The position numbers were made by a program, and so were the translations under genes. Positions 50,543 to 61,177 of a DNA stretch of 64,000 nt are shown in pieces. This DNA comes from Serratia rubidaea (GTDB lineage Bacteria > Pseudomonadota > Gammaproteobacteria > Enterobacterales > Enterobacteriaceae). The notes under the pieces are model-generated. The model ran no database searches. It worked only from the letters and a program-made list of their open reading frames with translations, and was not told the DNA's origin. The stretch covers positions 2,914,001 through 2,978,000 of the forward strand of contig LR590463.1 of the NCBI GenBank assembly GCA_901472405.1, written 5' to 3'. The first letter of the stretch is position 1; the number at the start of each line of letters is the position of its first letter.

Positions 50543-51729
50543 ATCTCACCCTTTTGCCCATGATGACGCCGGCCGGCGACGCCGCAACCGACGGCCTGAC
50601 GCCGGCTGCCGATAGCGATGCGCTGTCATCGGCGTTCGCACAGCTGCTGGGCGAACGCTTTCGCCCCGCCGGGCAACGCGCGGACGCACCGCAGCTGCAG
50701 ACGCCGGCCGCCGATGCGCAGCCAGCGCCGAACGGCGAGGCGCTCAGCCGGCTGCTGAGCACGCCGGAACGGCTGGCAACGCTGGCGAACCTGACCGAAC
50801 GCATGCCGACCGACGCGGCAACCACGCCGGACGACGAGCCGGAATCGCCGCCCGTTGCGGCCCTGAAAGCACAGGACGCGCCGGATGCCGCCACCCTGCA
50901 GGCGCTGCTGGCGATGCTGCCGCCAACCGCAGCGCCGCTGCCGGACGAGCAACGCGCCGCTGCGCCGCCGGCGGATCACCGCCCCGCCGCTAACACGCCG
51001 GCGCCGGCGAACGCCTTGATGACCGCGCTGCATGACGATGCCGCGCCGCCTGCCGAGCGCATCGCAACGCCGGCCGCGCTACGCCAGACGTCTGCGCCGC
51101 AAAATAGCGACGCCGCCCTGCCGCCGGCGACCAAACCCGACGCCTTCTCCGTTGAACGCCTCGCGCTGAATGGCGATGGCGCACCGGCCCCGACGCCGCA
51201 GCACGCCATAGCATCGCCGGCCTCCGGCGTGCAGTTCACGACGCCACAGCCTGCCGCCGCGCCAACCGCCCCGGCTGCGCCGTTGCTGAACGCGCCGCTC
51301 GGCAGCCCGGAGTGGCAACAGGCGTTAAGCCAACAGGTACTGATGTTCCAGCGCGGCGGCCAGCAGAGCGCCGAACTGCGTCTGCATCCTCAGGAACTGG
51401 GCTCGCTGCAGATTACCCTGAAGCTGGACGATCAGCAGGCGCAGCTGCATATCGCCTCGGCGCACGGCCAGGTGCGCGCCGCGGTGGAAGCCGCCATGCC
51501 GCAGCTGCGCCATGCGCTGGCGGAAAGCGGCATCAATCTGGGGCAGAGCAGCGTTGGCGGCGACCCGTCGCCGCAGCAGTCGCAGCAGCAGACCTCACAG
51601 GAGCACGGCCGGCCGTCATCCTACCGTGAGCAGCACGGCGGCGCGGAGCTGCCCACCGAAGCATCTGCCGCGCCGCCGGCCCTGCAGGCGCTGGCGCGGG
51701 CGGTTGACGGCGTCGATATCTTCGCCTGA
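50539..51729 (+). CDS. fliK: Flagellar hook-length control protein FliK
   Basis: A 396-residue secreted ruler that switches export from hook to filament. A long low-complexity Ala/Pro/Asp-rich N-terminal ruler (about 1-260) precedes the conserved C-terminal domain. That domain runs SPEWQQALSQQVLMFQRGGQQSAELRLHPQELGSLQ, then LKLDDQQAQLHIASAHGQVRAAVEAAMPQLR. Intact. Confidence 0.95.
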   Translation: MNLTLLPMMTPAGDAATDGLTPAADSDALSSAFAQLLGERFRPAGQRADAPQLQTPAADAQPAPNGEALSRLLSTPERLATLANLTERMPTDAATTPDDEPESPPVAALKAQDAPDAATLQALLAMLPPTAAPLPDEQRAAAPPADHRPAANTPAPANALMTALHDDAAPPAERIATPAALRQTSAPQNSDAALPPATKPDAFSVERLALNGDGAPAPTPQHAIASPASGVQFTTPQPAAAPTAPAAPLLNAPLGSPEWQQALSQQVLMFQRGGQQSAELRLHPQELGSLQITLKLDDQQAQLHIASAHGQVRAAVEAAMPQLRHALAESGINLGQSSVGGDPSPQQSQQQTSQEHGRPSSYREQHGGAELPTEASAAPPALQALARAVDGVDIFA

Positions 51730-51893
51730 CGCGCCGCGGCAAACGCCGAAGCTGACACGTTTTTCCCCGCCTATTCAGGCTATTGCATGCCGGGATAGAC
51801 GGGATAATAACGCCATCTTTATCTCCCCCTGCCGTCAGGGGGACGCACGGACGCAGGCTCTGCGCGTGCCAATAACAGGAATTTGATTAAGTA
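51730..51893. promoter_or_regulatory. fliK-fliL gap, presumed fliL operon promoter
   Basis: The only sizeable gap inside the fliF-R run. fliL starts a separate operon in E. coli, so a class-2 promoter is expected here; I could not assign its elements. Confidence 0.4.
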
Positions 51894-52382
51894 ATGTCAC
51901 AAAACACCCTGCCAACGGCGCCGAAAAAGCGCCCGCTATTGGTCATCCTGTTGCTGTTAATCACCGTCGCCGCCTGCGGCGCGGCGGGCTACAGCTGGTG
52001 GCTGCTGCAACAAAAAGATCACGGCGGCAGCGCCGCAGCGGCCAAACCGCAGCCGCCGGCGGCGCCGGTCTTTATGCCGCTCGACACCTTTACCGTCAAC
52101 CTGATGACGCCGGACAACGACCCCGACCGCGTGCTGTACATCGGCCTGACGCTGCGTCTGCCGGATGAGGCGACGCGCCGCCAGATGAACGATTTTCTGC
52201 CGGAGGTGCGCAGCCGTCTGCTGATGCTGCTGTCCCGGCAGGAGGCCGCGCAGCTGGCCAACGAACAGGGGAAACAGCAGCTGGTGGCGCAGATCAAACA
52301 GGTGCTCAGCCCGCCGCTGGTTAACGGCCAACCCAAGCAGGTGGTCAGCGATGTGCTGTTCACCGCCTTTATCCTGCGGTAA
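51894..52382 (+). CDS. fliL: Flagellar basal body-associated protein FliL
   Basis: A 162-residue single-pass inner-membrane protein that surrounds the stator. Cytosolic basic stretch, helix [24 protein letters not shown] (about 15-38), then periplasmic domain with [30 protein letters not shown]. It starts the fliLMNOPQR set, 6 bp before fliM. Confidence 0.95.
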   Translation: MSQNTLPTAPKKRPLLVILLLLITVAACGAAGYSWWLLQQKDHGGSAAAAKPQPPAAPVFMPLDTFTVNLMTPDNDPDRVLYIGLTLRLPDEATRRQMNDFLPEVRSRLLMLLSRQEAAQLANEQGKQQLVAQIKQVLSPPLVNGQPKQVVSDVLFTAFILR

Positions 52383-52388
52383 TCCACT

Positions 52389-53393
52389 ATGGGCGACAGT
52401 ATTCTTTCTCAGGCGGAAATTGACGCGCTACTCAACGGCGACAGCTCGGGCGATGAGCCTGCGGCGATGGTCGGCAATGAGAGCGAGGTCAAGCCTTACG
52501 ATCCCAATACCCAGCGCCGGGTGGTGCGTGAACGGCTACAGGCGCTGGAAATCATTAACGAACGTTTTGCCCGTCAGTTCCGCATGGGGCTGTTTAACCT
52601 GCTGCGCCGCAGCCCAGACATTACCGTAGGCCCGATCAAGATCCAGCCGTATCACGAGTTCGCCCGCAACCTGCCGGTGCCGACCAACCTGAACCTGGTG
52701 CATCTGAACCCGCTGCGCGGCACCGCGCTGTTCGTGTTCGCGCCCAGCCTGGTGTTTATCGCCGTCGATAACCTGTTCGGCGGTGACGGCCGTTTCCCGA
52801 CCAAGGTGGAGGGCCGCGAGTTTACCCCGACCGAACAGCGGGTGATCCGCCGCATGCTGCGGCTGGCGCTGGACGCCTACGGCGACGCCTGGAGCGCGAT
52901 TTATAAGGTGGACGTGGAGTATGTGCGCGCCGAGATGCAGGTGAAATTCACCAATATCACCACCTCGCCGAACGATATCGTGGTCACCACGCCGTTCCAG
53001 GTGGAGATCGGCGCGCTGACCGGCGAATTCAACATCTGCATCCCCTTCTCGATGATTGAGCCGCTGCGCGAACTGCTGACCAACCCGCCGCTGGAAAATT
53101 CACGTCAGGAGGACAACCGCTGGCGCGAAACCCTGGCAAAGCAGGTGCAGCACTCCGAGCTGGAGCTGATCGCCAACTTTGTCGACATACCGATGCGTCT
53201 GTCGAAGGTACTGAAACTACAGCCCGGCGATGTCCTGCCGATCGACAAGCCGGAACGCCTGATCGCGCACGTCGACGGCGTGCCGGTGCTGACCAGCCAA
53301 TACGGCACCCTGAACGGGCAGTATGCCCTGCGCGTTGAACATTTGATTAACCCTATTTTGCATGCTCTGAGTGAGGAACGGCCCAATGAGTGA
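52389..53393 (+). CDS. fliM: Flagellar motor switch protein FliM
   Basis: C-ring protein, 334 residues, intact. The N-terminal CheY-P-binding segment is SILSQAEIDALLNGD. The CheC-like middle domain includes FARQFRMGLFNLLRRSPDITVGP and FVFAPSLVFIAVDNLFGGDGRFPTKVEGREFTPTEQRV; a SPOA domain is at the end. Its stop overlaps the fliN start by 8 bp. Confidence 0.97.
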   Translation: MGDSILSQAEIDALLNGDSSGDEPAAMVGNESEVKPYDPNTQRRVVRERLQALEIINERFARQFRMGLFNLLRRSPDITVGPIKIQPYHEFARNLPVPTNLNLVHLNPLRGTALFVFAPSLVFIAVDNLFGGDGRFPTKVEGREFTPTEQRVIRRMLRLALDAYGDAWSAIYKVDVEYVRAEMQVKFTNITTSPNDIVVTTPFQVEIGALTGEFNICIPFSMIEPLRELLTNPPLENSRQEDNRWRETLAKQVQHSELELIANFVDIPMRLSKVLKLQPGDVLPIDKPERLIAHVDGVPVLTSQYGTLNGQYALRVEHLINPILHALSEERPNE

Positions 53394-53802
53394 CCCGAAA
53401 CAACCGTCTGGCGAAGCAAAGGAATCCGTAGACGATATGTGGGCTGACGCGTTTAACGAACAACAGGCCGCGGAGCAGCCCGGCGCCACCACCGAAGGCG
53501 TATTCAAAACGCTGGAAGCGCAGGATGCCATCGGCGGCCTGCAGGATATCGACCTGATTCTGGATATTCCGGTCAAACTGACGGTGGAGCTTGGCCGCAC
53601 CAAAATGACCATCAAAGAGCTGCTGCGCCTGTCGCAGGGCTCCGTGGTGGCGCTGGACGGGCTGGCCGGCGAGCCGCTGGATATTCTGATCAACGGCTAT
53701 CTGATCGCCCAGGGCGAAGTGGTGGTGGTGGCCGATAAGTTCGGCGTACGCATCACCGATATCATCACCCCGTCCGAACGTATGCGGCGCCTGAGCCGAT
53801 GA
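53386..53802 (+). CDS. fliN: Flagellar motor switch protein FliN
   Basis: A 138-residue C-ring protein. An acidic N-terminus (MSDPKQPSGEAKESVDDMWADAF) leads to the SPOA domain IDLILDIPVKLTVELGRTKMTIKELLRLSQGSVVALDGLAGEPLDILING. ATG at 53386 chosen as the family start; it overlaps fliM and fliO. Confidence 0.97.
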   Translation: MSDPKQPSGEAKESVDDMWADAFNEQQAAEQPGATTEGVFKTLEAQDAIGGLQDIDLILDIPVKLTVELGRTKMTIKELLRLSQGSVVALDGLAGEPLDILINGYLIAQGEVVVVADKFGVRITDIITPSERMRRLSR

Positions 53803-54194
53803 GCGACGCGCAGCAGACGCACGTCAGCCAGCCTGCCGAACCGGTCCTGCCGACCGGTTCGGTGCTTACTCAGGTCAGCAGCGCGCTCGGCGGCGTGCTG
53901 CTGCTGATCCTGCTGGCCGGCTGGCTGTTCCGCCGCCTGGGCTTTGCGCCGCAGAAACGCGGCGGCGCGCTGCTGAATCTGCGCGCCAGCTGCCAGGTCG
54001 GCCAGCGCGAACGCGTGGTGGTGGTGGAAGTGGACAACACCTGGCTGGTGCTGGGGGTTACCGCGCAGCAGATCACGCCGCTGCACACCCTGAGCGCGCC
54101 GCCTGCCGCCCCTGATGCCGACGGCGCCGCGCCGCCGGCCAACTTTCGTCAACTGATACACAACGTCCTGCAACGCCCGGAAAAATCGGCATGA
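53799..54194 (+). CDS. fliO: Flagellar biosynthesis protein FliO
   Basis: A 131-residue membrane protein that helps assemble FliP. One helix [22 protein letters not shown] (about 28-49), followed by a cytosolic domain with [28 protein letters not shown]. Overlaps fliN and fliP by 4 bp each. Confidence 0.93.
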   Translation: MSDAQQTHVSQPAEPVLPTGSVLTQVSSALGGVLLLILLAGWLFRRLGFAPQKRGGALLNLRASCQVGQRERVVVVEVDNTWLVLGVTAQQITPLHTLSAPPAAPDADGAAPPANFRQLIHNVLQRPEKSA

Positions 54195-54978
54195 ATGCAT
54201 CCCAACGCCCGTCCCCCGCGTCGCCGACGCGTCCCGCCCGTCCGATCCGCCGCTGCGCGCCCGCGCTGACCGCCCTGCTGCTGGTCAGCCCGGCGGCGCT
54301 GGCGCAGCTGCCGGGCCTTATCAGCCAGCCGCTCGCCGGCGGCGGCCAGAGCTGGTCGCTGCCGGTGCAGACGCTGGTGCTGCTGACCTCGCTGACCTTC
54401 CTGCCGGCGATGCTGCTGATGATGACCAGCTTTACCCGCATCATTATCGTGCTGGGCCTGCTGCGCAACGCGCTGGGCACTCCCTCCGCGCCGCCGAACC
54501 AGGTGATGCTGGGGCTGACGCTGTTTCTGACCTTCTTTATCATGTCGCCGGTGTTCGACAAGGTGTATCAGGATGCCTACCTGCCGTTCAGCCAGGACAA
54601 AATCGCGCTCGACGTCGCCATGGAAAAGGGGCGCAACCGCTGCGCGAATTTATGCTGCGCCAGACGCGGGAAACCGATCTGGCGCTGTACGCCCGGCTGG
54701 CCCATCAGCCGCCGCTGGCCGGCCCGGAGGCGGTGCCGATGCGCATCCTGCTGCCGGCCTACGTCACCAGCGAGTTAAAAACCGCCTTCCAGATCGGTTT
54801 TACGGTATTTATTCCGTTTTTGATTATCGATCTGGTGGTGGCCAGCGTGCTGATGGCGCTGGGGATGATGATGGTGCCGCCGGCCACCATCTCGCTGCCG
54901 TTCAAACTGATGCTGTTTGTGCTGGTCGACGGCTGGCAGCTGCTGCTGGGTTCGCTGGCGCAGAGTTTTTATTCCTGA
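54191..54978 (+). CDS. fliP: Flagellar export gate protein FliP
   Basis: Core of the FliPQR export gate; about 262 residues after repair. A cleavable signal ([17 protein letters not shown]) is followed by four helices. Motifs: [52 protein letters not shown], and [43 protein letters not shown]. One G is missing at 54628-54631 ([15 protein letters not shown] expected). Confidence 0.95.
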
Positions 54979-55032
54979 TCCCCTTCCCCCGGCGCTCGGC
55001 CGCGAGCGCCGCCCTATGCGGAGAAAAACGCA

Positions 55033-55302
55033 ATGACTCCTGAATCGGTAATGGCGCTGGGCGTTGAGGCGATGAAAGTGGCGCTGGCGCTGGCCGCCCC
55101 GCTGCTGCTGGCGGCGCTGGTCAGCGGGCTGGTGGTCAGCCTGCTGCAGGCGGCCACCCAGATCAACGAAATGACGCTGTCTTTTATCCCGAAAATCCTG
55201 GCGGTGGTGGCCACCATCATTATCGCCGGCCCGTGGATGCTCAACCTGCTGCTGGACTATATGCGCATGCTGTTCAGCAACCTGCCCAACATTATCGGTT
55301 AA
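55033..55302 (+). CDS. fliQ: Flagellar export gate protein FliQ
   Basis: An 89-residue, two-helix gate subunit: [50 protein letters not shown] is the family pattern. Intact. fliR follows after 2 bp. Confidence 0.96.
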   Translation: MTPESVMALGVEAMKVALALAAPLLLAALVSGLVVSLLQAATQINEMTLSFIPKILAVVATIIIAGPWMLNLLLDYMRMLFSNLPNIIG

Positions 55303-55304
55303 CC

Positions 55305-56087
55305 ATGCTCAACCTCGACAGTTCGCAGTTCACCCTCTGGCTCAGCCACTATTTCTGGCCGCTGCTGCGGATTCTGGCGCTGATCGCCACCGCCCCGCTG
55401 CTGAGTGAAAAGCAGATTGGCAAAAAAGTGAAGCTGGGGCTGGGCGGGCTGATCGTGGTGCTGATTGCGCCGACGCTGCCGGCCAGCGAGACCCCGATTT
55501 TTTCCGCCGCCGGCCTGTGGCTGGCGCTGCAGCAAATCCTGATCGGCGTGGCGCTCGGCCTGACCATGCAGTTCGCCTTTGCGGCGGTGCGCACCGCCGG
55601 CGAAGTGATCGGCATGCAGATGGGCCTGTCGTTCGCCACCTTTTTCGACCCGTCCGGCGGGCCGAACATGCCGGTGCTGGCGCGCCTGCTCAATCTGCTG
55701 GCGATGCTGCTGTTCTTATCCTTCGACGGCCATTTGTGGCTGATATCGCTGCTGGCGGACAGCTTCCACACCCTGCCGATCCGCCCGCAGCCGCTGAGCG
55801 GCAACGGCTTTCTGGCGCTGGCGCAGGCCGGCTCGCTGATCTTTATCAACGGCGTGATGCTGGCGCTGCCGCTGATCTGTCTGCTGCTGACGCTGAACCT
55901 GTCGCTGGGGCTGCTTAACCGCGTTACACCGCAGCTGTCGGTGTTCGTCATCGGCTTTCCCGTCACCATGACCATCGGCATGCTGACGCTCGGCATGATG
56001 ATGCCGATGCTGGCGCCGTTCTGCGAACACCTGTTCGGCGAGGTGTTTAACCGGCTGGCGGACGTGCTCAGCGGCATGCGCAGTTAA
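55305..56087 (+). CDS. fliR: Flagellar export gate protein FliR
   Basis: A 260-residue membrane protein with six or so helices. ATG at 55305 ([23 protein letters not shown]). Motifs: [35 protein letters not shown] and [21 protein letters not shown]. Last gene of the operon, convergent with flgL. Confidence 0.96.
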   Translation: MLNLDSSQFTLWLSHYFWPLLRILALIATAPLLSEKQIGKKVKLGLGGLIVVLIAPTLPASETPIFSAAGLWLALQQILIGVALGLTMQFAFAAVRTAGEVIGMQMGLSFATFFDPSGGPNMPVLARLLNLLAMLLFLSFDGHLWLISLLADSFHTLPIRPQPLSGNGFLALAQAGSLIFINGVMLALPLICLLLTLNLSLGLLNRVTPQLSVFVIGFPVTMTIGMLTLGMMMPMLAPFCEHLFGEVFNRLADVLSGMRS

Positions 56088-56092
56088 CGCAT

Positions 56093-56140
56093 AAAAAAAG
56101 CCCGTAGCGCCAAACCTTAGTGGGAAAAAGCGCTACGGGC
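56093..56140 (-). terminator. Terminator between flgL and fliR
   Basis: GCCCGTAGCGC/GCGCTACGGGC, a perfect 11-bp stem with a 19-nt loop, followed on the minus strand by seven T. Strongest for flgKL; it may also serve fliR. Confidence 0.88.
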
Positions 56141-56251
56141 CAAACGACTGCGCCCGGTTTTAAGAAGTTCGCCCCGCGTCAGCACGGTTCGCTCCCCTTC
56201 GCGCAGCCAAATTGGCGTGCGCCGGCAAATGACGGCGCACGATGGTCGGTA

Positions 56252-57218
56252 TTAACGGTTCATCTGAAACAGCGACATGCCCTGCATATCGCCGAACGTT
56301 TTATACGAAGCCTGTAATGCGGCCTGCTGCTGGAAATAAGAAGAGATAGCCTCGACGACGTCCACATCGACCAGCGCGCTCATCTGAACCTGGTTGTTGG
56401 CATCGCGAACCTTGCCGATATTATCCAGGGTCTCAATTTCCTGCATTTGCGTACCCAGCTTGGAATTGATCGTCAGCACGTTGTTGTAGGAGTTGTCCAG
56501 CCCGCGCTGCGCCTTGTCCAAATCCGCCTGCACCTGCTGACGCGTCGCGTCGTCGGCGTCCTGCAGCGGCGTATTGAGCGCCTTGAGCGCCAGGTCGATA
56601 CTGTCGAACACGTTGCTCACCGGCGCGCTGCCGTCCGGCTCCGGCTTCGGGTTGCTGGTCAGCGACATAAAAATATCATCGCCGGTATAGCCGACGGTCA
56701 TGGTGCGGTTGGCATCGACCTTCTGCTCAATCGCCCGGCTGCTGCCCTGATACACCACCTTGCCGTCGTCCTGCTGAACAAACGGCGGCTGGTCATCCTT
56801 AAAACCGCCGAACATATAGCGGCCGTTGCCGTCAGAGTTGTTGGCCTGGCCCAACAGCTGATCCTTCAGCCCCTGCAGCTGGGTCGCCAGCGAGGCGCGG
56901 TCGTTATCACTCAGCACGCCGTCGCCGGCGTTAACCAGCAGGCCTTTCATATCCTTGATGCTGCCGGCGGCGCTGGCGGTCACTTTCTCCGCCATGGTGA
57001 TACTTTGCAGGGCGAACTGACGCGCCAGCGCATACTGGCTGTTTTCCGACTGCGACTGCGTCAGCATCACCGCCTGCGAAGCCGCCAGCGGATCGTCGGA
57101 CGGCGTCAGCACCCGGGTGCCGCTGGACAAATGTTTGGCGGAGGTCATCCACAGCGACTGCCGGTCGGTCAGACCCTGCATGTTTTTGCTGGTACATCAT
57201 GCTGGTGCTCATGCGCAT
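56252..57218 (-). CDS. flgL: Hook-filament junction protein FlgL
   Basis: Links hook and filament; about 321 residues after repair. It opens MRMSTSMMYQQNMQGLTDRQSLWM and has LSSGTRVLTPSDDPLAASQAVMLTQSQSENSQY. The C-terminus is SALVDVDVVEAISSYFQQQAALQASYKTFGDMQGMSLFQ. One extra A at 57183-57187 (coding strand) breaks the frame at QQNMQG. It follows flgK by 16 bp. Confidence 0.95.
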
Positions 57219-57234
57219 AGTCTGGGTTCCTTAA

Positions 57235-58884
57235 TCAACGGATGGAGAGAAGAGCATCGAACATTGAGCTGGCGGTCTGAATCACCTGCGCGTTCGCCAT
57301 GTAATACTGCTGGAAACGCAGCAGTTCGCCGTACTCCTCGTCCAGATTGACGCCGGATACCGACTGCTGTTGCTCCGTCAGCTGCTTGACAATATTGCCC
57401 TGCGCAACGCTGTTGGTTTTTGCCGTCGCGGTCTGGTTGCCGACGTTGCTGACCAGGCTGGCGTAAGCGCCGCTCAGCGTCGCCTTGCCGTCCACCAGCT
57501 TTTGCGTTTGCAGGTCGCTCAGTTTTTTAACGTTGTCGTTATCACCGCTGCCGCCGTCCTCGCTGCCGGCGGCGGCGAGTTTGCCGGCGTCGCTAATCGC
57601 CACCTTCAAATTGCCGGCCACGTCGCTGACCGGCTTGACGGTGAAGCTGTCGTTCTTGTTGGCCGTGCCGTCGATGCCGATCCGCAATCCTTCAAACTCC
57701 AGCGTCGGCTTGCCGTCGGCGTCGGTGCCGGCGGTGGCATTCACTTTGACGTTGTCCGACAGGCGCGTCACCTGCCAGTTGCTGCCGTCAAACTCGACGC
57801 GGTAATCGCTGGCCTGCACTTTGCCGGTGTCGGTATAGCTGACGCTCAGTTCGGCGTTGCCGCCGTTGCGGCTGTTTTCTACCACCCGGCCGCCGCTGAA
57901 GCTGAAGAAGTCGCCGCCCGGCTCGCCGTTAATATCAAAACCGGCGCGGTGCTGCTGGTTAAAGCTGTCGGCCATCGCCAACACCAATTGCCCCAACTGG
58001 TTGCGCGCACCGTCCAGCGCCTCGCTGCGGAACTTCAGCACGCCGCTGACGCTGCCGCCGGTAATCTGCCCGGTCGGGATTTCGCTGGCGCCGTTGCCGC
58101 GGTTATAGCCCAGCGTCAACCGCGCCGGGTCGTCGCTGGAGGGCACCGCTTCCACCTGATAGGTATTGCTGCCCTGCACCAGCGTCAGGCCGTTGGCGAA
58201 AGAGACGGTGTAGGCGTCGCCGTCCTGCTGCGTCACCTGCACATTGACGATTTGGTTCAGTTCGGTCACCAGCTGGTCGCGCTGATCGAGCAGAGCGTTG
58301 GGTTCGCTGCCGCTGCTGCCGCGCAGGCGGGTGATCTCATCATTCAGCTTGGCAATTTGCTGGCTGTAGTTATTAATCTGTACCGCGCTTTCACTCAGCT
58401 GCTGATTAACGCCGGCGTCCAGGTCGCGCAGGTATTTATCGGCGTTGCCGATCTGGTTCACCAGGCCGTTGGCCTTGCCCAGCACGGTGTTGCGCGATGC
58501 GTCATCGCCGGCGTTGTTGACCACGTTCTGCAGGCTTTTGAAAAAGTCCTGCATATTGGTCGACACGTTATTGGTTTTGTCCGCCAGCAGGTTATCGATC
58601 TGCGAAATTTTTTCGTAATAGGCGTTGTGCGCGCCGGCCTGGCTCTGCGCGCCGCGCAGCTGATTGGTGATGAACTGGTTATATTCGCGGTTTACGCTGG
58701 TGACCGTGACGCCGTTGCCGATAAAGCCGGCCATGGTGCCCATGCCGCCGTTCTGCGCCAGAATGGCGGTCTGGCGGTTATAGCCGGCCACGTTGTAGTT
58801 GGAGATATTATTACTGACGGTGCTCAGCGCCACCTGCGCCGCATTCAGGCCGCTCATCGCGGTATTGATTAAACTATTGGACAT
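57235..58884 (-). CDS. flgK: Hook-filament junction protein FlgK
   Basis: A 549-residue junction protein, intact. N-terminal rod/hook motif LINTAMSGLNAAQVALSTVSNNISNYNVAGYNRQ; C-terminal SGVNLDEEYGELLRFQQYYMANAQVIQTASSMFDALLSIR. Its sigma-28 promoter is about 80 bp upstream. Confidence 0.97.
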   Translation of the reverse strand: MSNSLINTAMSGLNAAQVALSTVSNNISNYNVAGYNRQTAILAQNGGMGTMAGFIGNGVTVTSVNREYNQFITNQLRGAQSQAGAHNAYYEKISQIDNLLADKTNNVSTNMQDFFKSLQNVVNNAGDDASRNTVLGKANGLVNQIGNADKYLRDLDAGVNQQLSESAVQINNYSQQIAKLNDEITRLRGSSGSEPNALLDQRDQLVTELNQIVNVQVTQQDGDAYTVSFANGLTLVQGSNTYQVEAVPSSDDPARLTLGYNRGNGASEIPTGQITGGSVSGVLKFRSEALDGARNQLGQLVLAMADSFNQQHRAGFDINGEPGGDFFSFSGGRVVENSRNGGNAELSVSYTDTGKVQASDYRVEFDGSNWQVTRLSDNVKVNATAGTDADGKPTLEFEGLRIGIDGTANKNDSFTVKPVSDVAGNLKVAISDAGKLAAAGSEDGGSGDNDNVKKLSDLQTQKLVDGKATLSGAYASLVSNVGNQTATAKTNSVAQGNIVKQLTEQQQSVSGVNLDEEYGELLRFQQYYMANAQVIQTASSMFDALLSIR

Positions 58885-58963
58885 AGAGATTCCTTATGCT
58901 GCGGCGCCGGAGGCCCACAGGGTGTCATCGGGTTGCTGAACGATGCCGTCCAGCCTGTCTGGG

Positions 58964-58990
58964 TTATCGGCCCGGCGGCGGAAAACTTGA
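58964..58990 (-). promoter_or_regulatory. Sigma-28 promoter of flgKL
   Basis: TCAAGTTT-N11-GCCGATAA on the minus strand, one change from TAAAGTTT-N11-GCCGATAA, 80 bp upstream of the flgK start. Expected for late expression of hook-associated proteins. Confidence 0.9.
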
Positions 58991-59122
58991 GGAAAAACTC
59001 ACGCCGTCGCGGCGCGCGGCAAGATAGGTGACAGGGTTGGCACACTGCCGCTTATCGCCCATAATCAGGCGAATTTACCGGCAAACGTGACACAACTAAC
59101 GACACGTTGCCGGGCGTAATGC

Positions 59123-60069
59123 TCAGAACAGATCCTGCAAATCGTGGCTGTAGGCCTTCGCCACCTGCTCGCCGGCGCTTTTCATCTGCGTAATTACGCT
59201 GACCAGTTTGCGGGCATAGTGCGGGTCGGTGGCGTAGCCCGCCTGCTGCAACGCGTGCGCCGCCTGCTCCGGCGTGCGGGCGGCGGCGACGCCGGCGTAG
59301 CGCGGGTTGCCGGTCAGCAGTTTGACGTAGTCGGCAATCGCCTCCACGTAGGAGCCGTACACGCGGAAGCGCGCCTTGATTTTCTTCGCCGCGCCCTGCT
59401 CGTATTCGGTGGTGGCGATCTCGGTCACCGGGCCGTTCCAGCCGCCGCCCGCCTTGATGCCGAACAGGTTATGGCTTGGCGAACCGTCGGCGGTCGGGAT
59501 TTCACGCTGCCCCCAGCCGGACTCCAGCGCCGCCTGCGCCACGATCAGCAGATGAGGAATGCCGCTCTGCTGGCTGGCCAGACGCGCCGGCGCCGACAGC
59601 CGGGCGACAAAGTTGCCGTTGTTCAGCGGCGCAGTACCGCCCGGCACCGACGGCAGCGGCGGCAGCGCGCGCCGCACCATCTGCTCCAACGCCTGACGCG
59701 GCAGCGCCTGCAGCCGCTCGCCATCCAGCGCCATCGGTACCGTGCCGGCCGTTTCACTCGGCGGCGTACCGGCGCTGCCGAGCTGGCGCACCATCATATC
59801 CGCCAGCCCCAGCCCTTCTGCGACATCTGCTGGGCGATCTGCTGATCGTACAGCGAGGTGTACAGCCGGGTCTGGTCGCTGCTCAGCATGCCGTCTTTCG
59901 GCAGCGCGGCGCGCATGCTTTTCAGCATCATCTGCACAAACATGCCTTCCACCTGGCGGGCCACCTGCTTCAGATTGCCCTGCGGGTCGGCGGCCGCGGC
60001 GCTTTTCAGCCCGTTCAGCGCCTGGGCGTCGTAGGCCGCGCCGGCCAGGCTGGTAACGTCTCTGCTCAT
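59123..60069 (-). CDS. flgJ: Rod cap and peptidoglycan hydrolase FlgJ
   Basis: Caps the growing rod and cuts a hole in peptidoglycan; about 315 residues after repair. The N-terminal rod-cap domain (1-110) includes QVARQVEGMFVQMMLKSMRAALP. The C-terminal glucosaminidase domain (about 160-310) has AQAALESGWGQREI with the catalytic Glu and HNLFGIKAG. One G is missing at 59814-59816 (QKGLGLADMMVRQ expected), exactly between the two domains. Its ATG overlaps the flgI stop. Confidence 0.95.
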
Positions 60070-61168
60070 CAGATAATTTCCAGTTTGGCCCGCAGGCAGC
60101 CGGCGCTCTGCATCGCCTGCAGGATGGACATCAGGTCGATCGGCGTCGCCCCAGCGCGTTCAGCGCGCGCACCACGTTATTCAGATTGGCGCTGGCGTTG
60201 ACCTTCTGCAGCGAACCGCCCTGCTGCTGCAGCGAAATCTGGGTATTCGGCGTCACCACCGTCTGCCCGCCGCCAAACGGCGTATCCGGCTGGCTGACGC
60301 TGTTTTGCCGGTCTACCACCACCGACAGATTGCCTTGCGCCACCGCGCAGGAATCCAGCACCACATCGCGGTTCATCACCACCGAGCCGGTGCGCGAGTT
60401 GATGATCACCTTGGCGTCGATCGCGCCGACGCGCACGCTGATATTCTGAATCTCCGCCAAAAAACGCACCTGGGAACTGTTGCCCGGCGGCACCAGCACC
60501 TTGATGGTGCGCGCATCCAGCGGCGTCGCGGTGCCGTAGCCGCGCTGGCGGTTAATCGCATCGCTGATCTGCTGCGCCAGCGTAAAGTCTTCATCGTTCA
60601 GCTGCAGATTGAGTTCGCCGCCCTGGCCGAAGGTGGTCGGCAGCTCGCGTTCGATGGTGGCGCCGTTACTGATGCGCCCGCCGGCCAGCTGGTTGACCTG
60701 CACGCTGCTGCCGCCGGCCGCCGCGCCGGCGCCGCCGACCAGCACGTTGCCCTGCGCCAGCGCGTAGACCTGGTTATCCACCCCTTTCAGCGGCGTCATC
60801 AGCAGGGTGCCGCCGCGCAGGCTTTTGGCATTGCCCATCGAGGAGACCACCACGTCGATATTTTGCCCGACGCGGGAAAACGGCGGCAGCCTGGCCGTCA
60901 CCATCACCGCCGCCACGTTTTTCAGCTGCATATTGGTGCCCGGCGGCACGGTGATCCCCAACTGCGATAGCATGTTGCTCAGGCTCTGGGTGGTGAACGG
61001 CGTCTGCATGGTCTGGTCGCCGGAGCCGTCCAGCCCCACCACCAGCCCGTAGCCGATCAGCGCATTGTCGCGCACGCCCTGCACCGTCACCAGATCGCGG
61101 ATCCGCTCCGCCGCCGCCGGCAGACTGAGGCTCGCCAGCAGCGCGGCCATCACTAATTTCTTCAGCAT
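60069..61168 (-). CDS. flgI: Flagellar P-ring protein FlgI
   Basis: Forms the periplasmic bushing ring; about 366 residues after repair. Signal peptide [20 protein letters not shown]. Conserved [31 protein letters not shown] and [29 protein letters not shown]-terminal [22 protein letters not shown]. One G is missing at 60149-60152 ([13 protein letters not shown] expected). Confidence 0.95.
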
Positions 61169-61177
61169 CGCGATTCC

